DNA of 64,000 bases from Hyphomicrobiales bacterium (GTDB lineage Bacteria; Pseudomonadota; Alphaproteobacteria; Rhizobiales; HXMU1428-3), in assembly GCA_021775425.1 (NCBI GenBank), contig JAJFHX010000047.1, positions 103,991 through 167,990 of the forward strand, in the 5' to 3' direction. The notes beneath the pieces were generated by a model. It was not told the origin of the DNA. It did not search any database and saw only the letters and a list, made by a program, of their open reading frames with translations. Position numbers and translations under genes: made by a program. Below, piece by piece: positions 1-8,704 of the stretch (its first letter is position 1; each line of letters begins with the position of its first letter).

Positions 1-138
1 GTGAAGTTCACCGACCAGCTCTTTCAGCTTTTTATCTTCACCTTCATCCAGCGCATCAATAACGGAGCGGATCAGCTCTCTGTTTACTTCCTCGCCCTCT
101 GCCGGGGTGTTTTCCGTCTGATTGTTATCGGATGCCAT
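1..138 (-). CDS. MgtE-like magnesium transporter, N-terminal fragment
   Basis: Only the first 46 codons lie in the window; the gene runs off the left edge. The reading frame starts MASDNNQTENTPAEGEE and continues with an acidic helical stretch ending LKELVGELH. The spacing and the LVGELH ending look like the start of the MgtE intracellular N domain, which usually continues into a helical repeat with an HPAD-type motif. This is a family resemblance from a short stretch, so the identity is an inference. The gene is divergent from the polysaccharide deacetylase to its right. Confidence 0.5.
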   Translation of the reverse strand, partial: MASDNNQTENTPAEGEEVNRELIRSVIDALDEGEDKKLKELVGELH

Positions 139-427
139 GCTGTTTTGCTTTCAAAATGAAATCTCTGTGCCTGCTCTGCCCGTTGGTATTCTGTCTGATT
201 GTTTTTTGGCCCGCGTGTCCCCGGCTTTTCATGTGCTCGACGCGCCGGCCTTGTGCTGAGCTTACACCCTGCTTCTTTAAACTATCACTTATGATATTTT
301 TATAAATGGATAAATTGGCTGTTTTTTCGTCCAGATCATTGGATAGTGTCTTAATGTTGTAATTGATTGCTGTAAAAGAATTGTTGTTTTATCTGTTTGA
401 TCTTTAACAGATTCTGTTGGTCTTTCA
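139..427. other. divergent intergenic region
   Basis: This AT-rich gap separates the two divergent genes and must hold both promoters. No clear ribosome site, terminator or repeat was recognised in it. Confidence 0.4.
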
Positions 428-1402
428 GTGACGGATGGTGTTTTACAGGCATATTTTTTGTTGGGGTGTTTTGTGCGGTATCTTATTCTCCTCTCTGTTG
501 TTTTGTTCTTTTGTGTTGTGTGTTTTTCTCCCCTCATTTCTATTCCTGCCAAGGCTAAAAGTTGCCGGAACTCTTCCGGCATTGGTGTCTCGCGTATTCT
601 CACCATTGATGGCAGCATGGATGCCCGGTTTGGGCGGGTGCAGTTTGGTGAAAAGTTGCTGCCGCTCAAAAGAGGGGAAGTTGTGCTCACCTTTGATGAC
701 GGGCCTTTGCCGCATGTGACGAACCGGATCCTTAAGGCACTTGCCCGCCACTGCGCCAAAGCGACCTTTTTTGCCGTTGGTAAAATGGCAAAAGCCGCCC
801 CCCATGTGGCACAGCGGATTATACAAGAAGGACACACCCTTGGCAGCCACACGCACAGCCACCCGCGTGATTTGCGGCATCATTACTTTCCTTATTCGCG
901 GTTTCAGATTGAGCGGGGGTTTCATGATGTACTGAGCGCTGTTGGCGGGCCGATTGCGCCTTTTTTTCGCTTTCCGGGCCTGCATGATTACCCGAAAATG
1001 AACAGCTATCTTGATGAACGCGGCATTGCCAATTTCTCGGTTGATATTGTGCCGGGGGATACGGATGACATCAGTGCAAGGGCGATTATTCGCCGGACGC
1101 TTTCGCAGCTTCGCCGGCGCGGTAAGGGGATTATTCTGCTGCATGATATAAAACCGGCAACGGCACGCGCCCTCCCCGGCCTGCTTTCAGCACTGAAACG
1201 GCGCGGCTACCGGCTGGTGCATATTGTTCCCTCAAAACCGTTTCAGCCGGTGCCGATTGTTAAGCTCAATGAGGTTTATGAAAAATTCAACCACCGGGAT
1301 CCGAAAACGATTATTGGCGGGCTGACTTATTTTCAGCTTTATGGTGAGGCGATACGTAAGCGGAGATACCGAAAGCGACGGACAAAGCGACACTCTCGCT
1401 AA
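428..1402 (+). CDS. polysaccharide deacetylase (NodB homology domain)
   Basis: Carbohydrate esterase family 4 enzyme, expected to remove N-acetyl groups from a cell-wall or exported glycan. The core motifs are all visible: TFDDGP (catalytic base and metal Asp), SHTHSHP (metal His pair), RFPG, VDIVPGDTDD, and LLHDI near the end of the domain. A hydrophobic segment (about residues 10-38) acts as a signal anchor or signal peptide, so the enzyme should work outside the inner membrane. The C-terminus is very basic (KRRYRKRRTKR). The listed start is a GTG without a clear ribosome site; an in-frame GTG or TTG a few codons further in is equally possible. The natural substrate is not evident. Confidence 0.85.
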   Translation: MTDGVLQAYFLLGCFVRYLILLSVVLFFCVVCFSPLISIPAKAKSCRNSSGIGVSRILTIDGSMDARFGRVQFGEKLLPLKRGEVVLTFDDGPLPHVTNRILKALARHCAKATFFAVGKMAKAAPHVAQRIIQEGHTLGSHTHSHPRDLRHHYFPYSRFQIERGFHDVLSAVGGPIAPFFRFPGLHDYPKMNSYLDERGIANFSVDIVPGDTDDISARAIIRRTLSQLRRRGKGIILLHDIKPATARALPGLLSALKRRGYRLVHIVPSKPFQPVPIVKLNEVYEKFNHRDPKTIIGGLTYFQLYGEAIRKRRYRKRRTKRHSR

Positions 1403-1466
1403 ATATTTTTTCTCATTATTAAACTTCTGGCTCTCACTATTAAAATACTGGGTTGACGTTCTGTTA

Positions 1467-1495
1467 TTGACAGAACGAATGTTCCTGTTATGTTC
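1467..1495 (+). promoter_or_regulatory. SOS promoter: TTGACA / TATGTT with LexA box
   Basis: A consensus -35 TTGACA (1467-1472) is followed after 16 bp by TATGTT (1489-1494). GTTC-N7-GTTC (1481-1495), the alphaproteobacterial LexA operator form, covers the -10. LexA binding here would block RNA polymerase. The expected transcription start lies at or next to the A of the downstream ATG at 1501, so the mRNA may be leaderless. Confidence 0.75.
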
Positions 1496-1500
1496 TCTTT

Positions 1501-2769
1501 ATGAGCCTCAGGAAACCAACAGAAACAGAACAGCTTTATCTCGATTTTGACGGCTTTTTTGCCTCTGTCGAGCAGCAGGCCCGTCCTCAGCTTAGAGGAA
1601 AGCCGGTTGGGGTTATTCCGTTTGACACAACGGACCATAGCTGTGTGATTGCCTGCTCTAAGGAAGCGAAAAAACGCGGCGTTAAAAATGTTATGCCGAT
1701 CCGTGAGGCAAAGCGGCGCTGCCCTGAGATTTTACTGGTGCCGCAAAGCCCTGACCTTTATCGCCGGGCGCACAACACACTGGTGAATGAGATTGCTTCG
1801 GTTTTGCCGATTGATGCGATCAAGTCGATTGATGAATTAACCTGCAAGCTGGATGTTGCGGCACAGCGCGACCCCCGAGCCACAGCAGAAGCGATCAAAG
1901 CGCGGATTCACACTCATGTTGGCCCGCATATTACCTGCTCGGTCGGGCTTGCGGCCAATCGCCAACTCGCAAAAATTGCCTGCAAGATGGATAAACCCAA
2001 TGGCATCACCCTCTGGCATCCTTCAAATATGCCCGGCCCTTTGCTTCAGGTTGATTTTGACGATGTGCCGGGAATTGGTTCGCGCATGCAGCGGCGGCTG
2101 TTTCAGGCGGGTATTTTTTCGATGCGCTCTTTGCTGGCCACCAGCCCCAAGCAAATGCGACAGCTTTGGCGCAATGTCACCGGAGAGCGGCTCTGGTATG
2201 CCTTGCATGGCTATGACATTAAAGCCCAACCCAGTGAGCGGGGCATGTTTGGCCATAGCCGGGTGCTGCCTCCTGAAAACCGCAGCCTTGCGGGCGCAAA
2301 GGCGGCGGCCCGATTGCTGCTGACAAAGGCAGCACGGCGGATGCGGCGGGAAGATTATTATGCCAGCCGGTTATGGCTGCATTTTGCGCTCAAAACCGGG
2401 CCGAAGCAAAGCGTTGGGCATTCTGGTGATCTCAGCTTTCCGGCCATGAAGGATGACCAGGCCTGTCTTGCGGCTCTTGACCGGTTGTTTGACCATAGCT
2501 CACGGAATTTTCCGCGCCACTGCCGGGTTTTGCGGGTGGGGGTGGCGCTTTATGGCCTGAGCAAAGCCACAGCCCGTCAGCTTGATCTTTTTTATGACGA
2601 TGACCTCATTCGCCAGAAATGGGAACGAGCGACAACGGCAATTGATTTTTTAAACACAAAATACGGGCAGACCATTGTGAGCATTGGCCCCTGGAAACCG
2701 CCGGCCGGTGGCTATGCGGGGGGTAAAATCTCATATACACGGGTGCCCAGCGCAGAGGATTTTTGGTGA
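1501..2769 (+). CDS. Y-family translesion DNA polymerase (DinB/Pol IV-like)
   Basis: Error-prone polymerase for bypass of DNA lesions. The N-terminal catalytic motif LYLDFDGFFASVE carries the metal Asp. The second acidic motif reads SIDELTCKLD instead of the usual SIDEAYLDL but keeps the Asp-Glu pair, so catalysis should be intact, unlike ImuB. The palm/thumb helix-hairpin-helix stretch DVPGIGSRMQRRL is present. At residue 360 there is a textbook beta-clamp motif, QLDLF, so the enzyme can dock on the sliding clamp. The start at 1501 fits the family's short N-terminus but has no Shine-Dalgarno. An SOS promoter lies directly upstream, and the stop codon overlaps the next start. It could be a DinB paralogue rather than the main Pol IV. 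Confidence 0.88.
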   Translation: MSLRKPTETEQLYLDFDGFFASVEQQARPQLRGKPVGVIPFDTTDHSCVIACSKEAKKRGVKNVMPIREAKRRCPEILLVPQSPDLYRRAHNTLVNEIASVLPIDAIKSIDELTCKLDVAAQRDPRATAEAIKARIHTHVGPHITCSVGLAANRQLAKIACKMDKPNGITLWHPSNMPGPLLQVDFDDVPGIGSRMQRRLFQAGIFSMRSLLATSPKQMRQLWRNVTGERLWYALHGYDIKAQPSERGMFGHSRVLPPENRSLAGAKAAARLLLTKAARRMRREDYYASRLWLHFALKTGPKQSVGHSGDLSFPAMKDDQACLAALDRLFDHSSRNFPRHCRVLRVGVALYGLSKATARQLDLFYDDDLIRQKWERATTAIDFLNTKYGQTIVSIGPWKPPAGGYAGGKISYTRVPSAEDFW

Positions 2770-3017
2770 TGAACTGGAAAACAGAGTATCAGTTAAGAGA
2801 CATGCCGGTTGATCAACGGCTGGGGCTGACCTGCAAAAAATGCGGGCTTTATCAGGCGCAGACGGTGGCCGAACTGCTGACGGCTTTTGCGCCAACAACT
2901 TACCCTGATGAGGTTGAGGCGGCTTTGACCTGCCGGAAATGGGGTTGCAAGGGCGCTTTGCGGCTGGAGGTGACGAATGATGCCAAGCTTGAGGGCTTTC
3001 AGGGCGGGCTTGCCTGA
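2769..3017 (+). CDS. small CxxC zinc-ribbon-like protein coupled to the polymerase
   Basis: An 82-residue protein, MNWKTEYQLRDMP..., whose ATG shares bases with the polymerase stop (TGATG), implying translational coupling and the same SOS control. It has CKKC near residue 25 and a second pair in TCRKWGC near residue 60, a four-cysteine arrangement that could bind one zinc. No family was recognised. The tight coupling suggests it helps, or is co-induced with, lesion bypass; that role is an inference. An alternative TTG start six bases upstream is less attractive. Confidence 0.7.
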   Translation: MNWKTEYQLRDMPVDQRLGLTCKKCGLYQAQTVAELLTAFAPTTYPDEVEAALTCRKWGCKGALRLEVTNDAKLEGFQGGLA

Positions 3018-3145
3018 ACAGACAGTTCTGGTGAATAAAGTAGCTGGTCAGATTGCATATTTTCAGCTTAATAAAGCTTTTGATAGTTACAGAGATCATT
3101 ACAAACAGCCAGACGGGTGACTGTTAAATCAGAGTGGAGCCTTTG

Positions 3146-3712
3146 ATGCATAAAGACATTTTAAGCGCCATCGCCATCGCCCTGACGATTATTGCGTTCT
3201 GGCCATATATCCGCTCGATTAAAAACGGCAGCACCAAGCCGCATGTGTTTTCCTGGATTATCTGGGGGGTGACCACGGTTATTGTGTTTCTCGCGCAATA
3301 TGCCGCCAAGGGTGGAGTCGGGACTTATGCAATTGGTGTTTCAGGCCTGATTACAATGTATGTTGCGCTGCTTTCCTATCAGAAACGGGCTGACATTTCG
3401 ATTACCCGCTCGGATCAGGTCTATTTTTCGCTCGCTATACTCTCCCTGCCGTTCTGGTATTTTACGGCTGACCCACTGTGGGCTGTGTTGATTTTAACAA
3501 CTGTCGATCTGCTTGGATTTGCGCCCACCTTTCGCAAGGCTTATGACCACCCCTTTGATGAGCAGTTGCCGTTTTATTATATGATGGGGGTTAGAAACCT
3601 GATTGTGATTTTGGCACTTGAGCATTATTCACTGGCGACAGTTTTGTTCCCGGCAGCGGTTGGTTTTGCGGCATTTGGGTTTATCGGCATGGTTCATGTC
3701 AGACGGCGTTAA
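3146..3712 (+). CDS. PQ-loop / SWEET-like multi-pass membrane protein
   Basis: A 188-residue, very hydrophobic protein with about six to seven membrane segments. The first helix pair contains WPYIRSIKNGSTKPHVFSW, a PQ-loop-type repeat (Pro, then a basic/Ser turn, then a Trp-rich helix), and a similar turn occurs near FAPTFRKAYDHP. PQ-loop proteins include small sugar and amino-acid transporters, but the substrate here is unknown. The ATG at 3146 is chosen because GTGGAG sits 6 nt upstream; the GTG at 3134 would use that ribosome site as coding sequence. Confidence 0.65.
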   Translation: MHKDILSAIAIALTIIAFWPYIRSIKNGSTKPHVFSWIIWGVTTVIVFLAQYAAKGGVGTYAIGVSGLITMYVALLSYQKRADISITRSDQVYFSLAILSLPFWYFTADPLWAVLILTTVDLLGFAPTFRKAYDHPFDEQLPFYYMMGVRNLIVILALEHYSLATVLFPAAVGFAAFGFIGMVHVRRR

Positions 3713-4068
3713 AATTTTTATCTGCAGGTGCGAATTAACATGTGGATGAATGCGGGACGGACTTTCCACCACATGAAGGGAGTACGCCCCTTTCACAACA
3801 CCTCAATCATGCTCTTGAATTGCTGCATTATTATGTTTATTTATGTTATTATTTCTTATTGATGCGTAATATTCGTTGTCTTTATGCTAGCAGACTGACT
3901 GAATTCCCCTAGCCCATCATGTATTAATCGGGATTGAGGTAGTGAATCCGGTGTTTAGTCATCAACGTTTATTTACCACCCGCCATATTGTTCTCATTTC
4001 ATCCCTTGCTATAAGTATAAATCATTAGCATATTATGCTGTGTTCGCTCATTTGGGAGTAATGATGTA
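3713..4068. other. intergenic region upstream of the regulator
   Basis: A 356-bp AT-rich stretch without a convincing gene. It should hold the promoter of the downstream two-component operon; a GGGAG ribosome site lies at 4054-4058. No repeat or RNA element was recognised. Confidence 0.4.
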
Positions 4069-5472
4069 ATGCCAAAACAAAATGCGATGCGGCTTGATAT
4101 TCAGCCAATTGCCGAAAGCCGGGCACTGGAATTTGGCCCCTGGCTCTCTCAGGCTTCCATTCTGATTGTCGATGATGAACCAGGTATTCGTAATTTTCTT
4201 GTGAAAATGCTCAAACCACGCTGCAAGCAGGTGGTTGAGGCCAGCAACACAATTGAAGCCAGCAAGAAGCTCGATAAGGGCCATTTTGATATTGTTATTC
4301 TTGATAATATCATGACCGGGCAAAGCGGCGTCGACTGGCTGGTTGAACAACGCTCCATCGGTTTTTTTGCAGACGCGATTTTGATCACCGCTTATGCTGA
4401 TCTGGAAACTGCCATTCGGGCTTTGCAGGCCGGGGCGGTTGATTTTGTGCTCAAACCGTTTCGCTCTAATCAGATTTTAAACGCTGTTGCGCGCTGTCTT
4501 GATCGCATTCGCCTGCGGCGGGAAAACTTTTTGCTGCGTTATGAATTAAGAGCCGATGAAACGATATCTTCGCGTCAGAACCGGTTGCTTGGCACTTCTA
4601 AAGCAATCAAAGAAATCAGGAAAACACTGGCGCGGGTGGCGCCGATGCCAACCTCGGTGATGATCACCGGGGAATCCGGCACTGGTAAGGAAGTTGCCGC
4701 CAGAACGCTCCATTCATTATCCGACAGAGCGGACCAGCCTTTTGTACCGGTGAAGTGCGGCGCGATCCCAGAGGATATGATTGAAGCGGAGTTATTTGGT
4801 CATTTAAGAGGCAATGAAACCGAAGGCAGTGGCCGGCGGGATGGTTTGTTTTCTTATGCAAGCGGTGGGACTCTGTTTCTTGATGAAATTGGAGAATTGC
4901 CCCTTACCATGCAGAGCAAATTATTGCGAGCGATTGAAGATCAGAAAATAAGACCGCTTGGGTCTGAGCGGGATGTGCCGGTTGATGTCCGGTTTGTGTT
5001 TGCGACCAATGCTGATCTTGAACTTGAAGTAGAAGAAGGTCGTTTTCGGGCCGATCTTTATTATCGCATTAATGTGATGCACATTCAGATGCCGCCGCTT
5101 CGGGATCGTAAAGGGGATATTCAGAATCTCGCTGAAATGTTTGTGCATAAATTTTCTCGTGAGCTTGGTGTGCCCCCCTTACCGCTTACTGAAAATGTGC
5201 TGAACGGTCTCAAAGATATGGACTGGCCGGGTAATGTCAGGGAATTGCGCAATTTTATTGAGCGTTCACTCATTCTTGGCTCTTACCCTCCGCAATTCCA
5301 GAACCGGCTGGTGCCTTCGATGGATAAAAACTCTGAAACCATGGAAGCGGTGGAGCAGCGGCATATTCTGAAAGTGCTTGAAGCTTCCAATGGCAACAGG
5401 GCTGAAGCGGCGCGGCGGCTCGGAATTTCCCGCAAGACCATTGACCGCAAATGCGCGCAGTGGAATGTCTGA
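4069..5472 (+). CDS. NtrC-family response regulator lacking the GAFTGA loop
   Basis: A 467-residue regulator with three parts: a receiver (VDDEP acidic pocket, phospho-Asp in VILDNIM near residue 78, Lys in LKPF), an AAA+ domain (Walker A GESGTGKE near residue 200, Walker B GGTLFLDEIGE), and a Fis-type helix-turn-helix (NRAEAARRLGISRKTIDRK). Normal sigma-54 activators carry ELFGHEKGAFTGA; here the stretch reads ELFGHLRGNETEGSGRRDG. The loop that touches sigma-54 is therefore missing although the ATPase core is intact. By analogy with Rhodobacter NtrC it may work with another sigma factor or not activate at all. It overlaps the kinase start by 8 nt. Confidence 0.9.
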   Translation: MPKQNAMRLDIQPIAESRALEFGPWLSQASILIVDDEPGIRNFLVKMLKPRCKQVVEASNTIEASKKLDKGHFDIVILDNIMTGQSGVDWLVEQRSIGFFADAILITAYADLETAIRALQAGAVDFVLKPFRSNQILNAVARCLDRIRLRRENFLLRYELRADETISSRQNRLLGTSKAIKEIRKTLARVAPMPTSVMITGESGTGKEVAARTLHSLSDRADQPFVPVKCGAIPEDMIEAELFGHLRGNETEGSGRRDGLFSYASGGTLFLDEIGELPLTMQSKLLRAIEDQKIRPLGSERDVPVDVRFVFATNADLELEVEEGRFRADLYYRINVMHIQMPPLRDRKGDIQNLAEMFVHKFSRELGVPPLPLTENVLNGLKDMDWPGNVRELRNFIERSLILGSYPPQFQNRLVPSMDKNSETMEAVEQRHILKVLEASNGNRAEAARRLGISRKTIDRKCAQWNV

Positions 5473-7675
5473 TCAGGCGGCTTTGAAAAAAGCGGGATTG
5501 AGGGCAAAGTTAGGCAGTTCTGTCCGGCTGAAATTGCTGGTTGTGGCTTTACTGCCAATGCTGGTTGTTTTGCCGCTTTTGCTTGGCCTGGCGATCAACA
5601 GGTGGTCTTCCAAATTTGATAATATTCTTATTTCCAAGGTGAATGGTGATCTTACGATCGCGCATCAATATCTACAGCGCATACTGGAAAACAGCGGCGA
5701 GAAAATTCAGGCTGTGGGCGCATCAGCCGATTTTGCAAAACAATTAGAAAATGACAAAGCGGCTGAATTAAATCATTACCTTGATTTTAGCCGTCAAAAA
5801 CTCGGGTTTGACTTTCTCTATCTTGTCACTGCGAGTGGTGATGTTATCGCCTCTTCTGCACGGCGAAAAACAATCACCCCAGCCAGAGATGTCACCAACA
5901 CAACCACACCGAAAAAGAAAACACTAAATGTGCCGCCGGATAACAGAAGCATTCCGACTTACTGGCCGTTAAAATGGCAAGTGGTGAAATCTGCCATGGA
6001 TGGCAGCGCACAAACGGAAATTGATATTTTTTATCAGGATGACCTGTTGGCAATTTCGCCTTTGCTGGCGGATGAAGCGCGAATAGATTTAATCCCGACC
6101 AAGGCGGCTGTGCCGACAAAAGCAGTGGCTGAAACGCGGGGGATGATTGTAAACTCGGCAACGCCTGTGATGATCAATGGACGCAAAGCTGCTCTTGTTG
6201 GCGGCATTCTGCTTAATCGCAATCTCCAGTTTATTGATACCATTAATGATATTGTTTACCAGAAGGCCAGCCTGCCTGAAGGTAGCCAGGGTACGGCGAC
6301 GCTTTTTCTCGAAGATGTTCGGGTGAGCACCAATGTCAGATTATTTGAAAACAAACGCGCGCTTGGCACCAGGGTTTCAGCTGAGGTGCGTACTGCAGTG
6401 CTTGGCAATGGTAAGGTCTGGCTTGACCGCGCCTTTGTGGTGAATGACTGGTACATTTCAGCTTATGAACCGATTGTTGACAGTCTTGGTCAGCGGGTTG
6501 GTATGCTTTATGTCGGCTTTCTTGAGCGGCCTTTTTTGACCGAAAAATACACAACGCTGCTGTTCCTGTTACTGGTGTTTTTGCTGGTGACTGCGATTGC
6601 TGTGCCAATATTGCTTTACTGGGTGCGGGGTATCTTTAAACCTCTTGAGCTGATAGCCGCGACGATTACAGATGTTGAAAGCGGAGATATGAGTGCGCGC
6701 ACCGGGCCTTTAAAAAGTGGTGATGAGATTGGCAAGGTTGCCGGGCACCTTGATGAAATGCTGGACCTTTTGCAACAAAGAGACCAGCAATTGCGCAACT
6801 GGGCTGAGGAGCTGAACATCCGGGTTGAAGAGCGGACGCATGAATTAAAAGAAGCAAACCGGCAGCTTGAAGCAACTACTCAGCAGTTGGTTATATCTGA
6901 AAAACTGGCAGCGATTGGTGAAATCACGGCCGGTGTGGCGCATGAAATTAATAACCCCGTTGCGGTGATCCAGGGGAATATGGATGTTATTCGGGAAAGC
7001 CTGTTTGATAAGCCTGAATTGATTGGCGACGAGTTTCGATTGATTGATGATCAGGTTCATTCGATAAATCTGATTGTCAGTAAGTTGTTGCAATTTGCAC
7101 GGCCAGATGAATTTGCTGGTTATCATGAAATGAATTCAGTTGAAGATGTTTTGACAGATTGCCTGTTACTCGTGCAGCATTTGCTCAGCAAAACGGATAT
7201 TGTTGTTGAACGGGTCGCACAATCGCAATTGCCGGTCTATGTTAACCGGACAGAGCTACAACAGGTAGTGATTAACCTGATTGTCAATGCCGTGCATAGT
7301 ATGGCTGAGGGCGGCAAGCTCACACTGCGAAGTTATGACCGGGTGCCGACAGATGAGGATCCGGGCGTGAAGCATGAAGGCAGCAATGAGTTAAGCACGG
7401 CTGAAGCCGGGACAAATGGATTAGCAACTGATGTGTCTGGTGTTTACATTGAGATTGAAGACACTGGCACGGGAATGGATGAGGATGTTTTGAAACGGGT
7501 ATTTGATCCGTTTTTTACCACCAAGCATGGTGAAGGTACGGGGCTTGGTCTTTCGATTTCACAAACACTGATTTCACGTATGGGCGGGCATATTTCTGTC
7601 AAAAGCACGCCGGGTATTGGTACGGTATTTACCATCAGGGTACCGCATGCTGAGCCGGAGCTGGAAGCTGACTGA
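5465..7675 (+). CDS. membrane sensor histidine kinase with Cache-like domain
   Basis: A 736-residue kinase that partners the overlapping response regulator. Order: TM1 (about 20-45, LLVVALLPMLVVLPLLLGLA), a large periplasmic region of about 300 residues with Cache-like features, TM2 (TLLFLLLVFLLVTAIAVPIL), HAMP, a coiled coil, HisKA with the phospho-His in GVAHEINNP (near 493), and an ATPase domain with NLIVNAVHSM, DTGTGMDED, FDPFFTTK and GTGLGLSIS. The NtrB/DctB-like H-box fits a partner of the NtrC type. The ATG at 5465 is chosen because a longer frame would start deep inside the regulator gene. The ligand is unknown. Confidence 0.88.
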   Translation: MSDQAALKKAGLRAKLGSSVRLKLLVVALLPMLVVLPLLLGLAINRWSSKFDNILISKVNGDLTIAHQYLQRILENSGEKIQAVGASADFAKQLENDKAAELNHYLDFSRQKLGFDFLYLVTASGDVIASSARRKTITPARDVTNTTTPKKKTLNVPPDNRSIPTYWPLKWQVVKSAMDGSAQTEIDIFYQDDLLAISPLLADEARIDLIPTKAAVPTKAVAETRGMIVNSATPVMINGRKAALVGGILLNRNLQFIDTINDIVYQKASLPEGSQGTATLFLEDVRVSTNVRLFENKRALGTRVSAEVRTAVLGNGKVWLDRAFVVNDWYISAYEPIVDSLGQRVGMLYVGFLERPFLTEKYTTLLFLLLVFLLVTAIAVPILLYWVRGIFKPLELIAATITDVESGDMSARTGPLKSGDEIGKVAGHLDEMLDLLQQRDQQLRNWAEELNIRVEERTHELKEANRQLEATTQQLVISEKLAAIGEITAGVAHEINNPVAVIQGNMDVIRESLFDKPELIGDEFRLIDDQVHSINLIVSKLLQFARPDEFAGYHEMNSVEDVLTDCLLLVQHLLSKTDIVVERVAQSQLPVYVNRTELQQVVINLIVNAVHSMAEGGKLTLRSYDRVPTDEDPGVKHEGSNELSTAEAGTNGLATDVSGVYIEIEDTGTGMDEDVLKRVFDPFFTTKHGEGTGLGLSISQTLISRMGGHISVKSTPGIGTVFTIRVPHAEPELEAD

Positions 7676-7721
7676 GCGGGGTGCTCATAGTCGGGTCCGA
7701 GGCTACAGCATAGCTTTGTCA

Positions 7722-7729
7722 TATTTTTC
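7722..7729. repeat. left target-site duplication, TATTTTTC
   Basis: Eight bases directly outside the left terminal repeat, identical to the eight bases directly outside the right terminal repeat (12057-12064). An 8-bp duplication is the length expected for IS1595-family transposition. Confidence 0.9.
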
Positions 7730-7754
7730 CGCTGTTATGTAGCAAACGCACCAA
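7730..7754 (+). repeat. left terminal inverted repeat of the transposon
   Basis: Starts CGCTGTTATGTAGC and ends ACGCACCAA. It is the exact reverse complement of 12032-12056 over 25 bases; similarity drops directly inside this boundary. Confidence 0.93.
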
Positions 7755-7781
7755 ATGATTTAACTTGTACTGAACTTTGTT

Positions 7782-7787
7782 TATATT
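7782..7787 (+). promoter_or_regulatory. candidate -10 box for the RexA-like gene
   Basis: TATATT lies about 30 nt before the start at 7817 with a weak -35 (TTTAAC, 7759-7764) 17 bp upstream. It would place the cargo pair under a promoter inside the left transposon end. The -35 match is poor. Confidence 0.35.
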
Positions 7788-7816
7788 TGTCTCAGATTTT
7801 AAAAGAGAGGCACATT

Positions 7817-8704
7817 ATGGCGTTATTACGTATTGGTTTTTATGAAGTTAAAACTAGTGGTGAAGAAAGAAGAAGTTTCAGTACTGCTATGAACAATATT
7901 TTTGATCTACCGTTGTCAGAGAGAGAGCAAGATGTTGGGGCGGTTAACAAACCATTTATTGTTCGGCTAGAGAGATTGGAAGAAGACGATAAATACATTT
8001 ATGGGGAAATCACTCGCGTACAGCATGACAATATACCTGCTGAAGCAAGAGATGATGGTGTGGTTGATCTGGAGCTAGAAGGAGGATTAGCCCATTTTAG
8101 CGCCTTTAGATATCATAAAAAATTAGGAATACTTGCGGTGCAATTAAATAAAAGCGGAACATCAATGGGACGTTTAGCTGCTTATCTTGAAAAATTTGAA
8201 GAATTCTGCAAGTACGAATTTTCTCCTATACCCCGCGAAAATGCTTGGGAACGATTTAACAAAAAAAGTCCCAGAAAATTAAGGGTATCAATGGCAAACC
8301 CCAAAAACTTAAATTTATCAGAAGACGAGGAACGGTCTCTATTTGGTAACGCTTTAAAAATGGTAGAGATGTATGAAGGAGTTAGTATCAATATAGAAAT
8401 TTCTGTCGGGAGACAGAAATCAATACTTAACAGTGATAAAGTTAGATCAATGATCAGCAACGCTTTGAGGTTAAAGCAAAATCACCCAGAAACAATTCAA
8501 ATATTAAAAATTTCTTCAGGCACAATTGATAGGATTGAAGATAAAATCGATTTTCTGGAAGAGATACTTGTTGAAAGAACAGACATAGACGATCTTCCGC
8601 AACATACTGAAAGAAATTATAAGATTAGACGTGACCACATTAAAACAATTTTTTCTGAGAATATAGCAATGCTTGAAAATCAATTTGGAGCATCGAATGG
8701 GTAA
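7817..8704 (+). CDS. RexA-like cytosolic cargo protein
   Basis: A soluble protein of 295 residues without signal peptide or membrane segment. Its N-terminal half follows the pattern of lambda RexA as remembered: a GFY start with a Ser/Arg-Ser turn (RIGFYEVKTSGEERRSF), a central strand set (FIVRLERLEEDDKYIYGEI), then GGLAHFSAFRYHKKLGILAV and GTSMGRLAAYL, matching the order of RexA LGFPSFLFV..IGFA and TSDLTDFL. The C-terminal half is helical. The next gene encodes a four-TM protein and overlaps by 8 nt, as expected for a RexA-RexB pair. Start at 7817 has GAGAGG 6 nt upstream. RexA senses phage infection and triggers RexB; the same role here is a hypothesis. Codon and base use are AT-rich compared with flanking genes. 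Confidence 0.55.
   Translation: MALLRIGFYEVKTSGEERRSFSTAMNNIFDLPLSEREQDVGAVNKPFIVRLERLEEDDKYIYGEITRVQHDNIPAEARDDGVVDLELEGGLAHFSAFRYHKKLGILAVQLNKSGTSMGRLAAYLEKFEEFCKYEFSPIPRENAWERFNKKSPRKLRVSMANPKNLNLSEDEERSLFGNALKMVEMYEGVSINIEISVGRQKSILNSDKVRSMISNALRLKQNHPETIQILKISSGTIDRIEDKIDFLEEILVERTDIDDLPQHTERNYKIRRDHIKTIFSENIAMLENQFGASNG

Noticed and set aside
5378..5464. Longer N-terminus of the sensor kinase
   Set aside because: It would lie inside the regulator's helix-turn-helix codons and has no ribosome site; the ATG at 5465 is the natural start.
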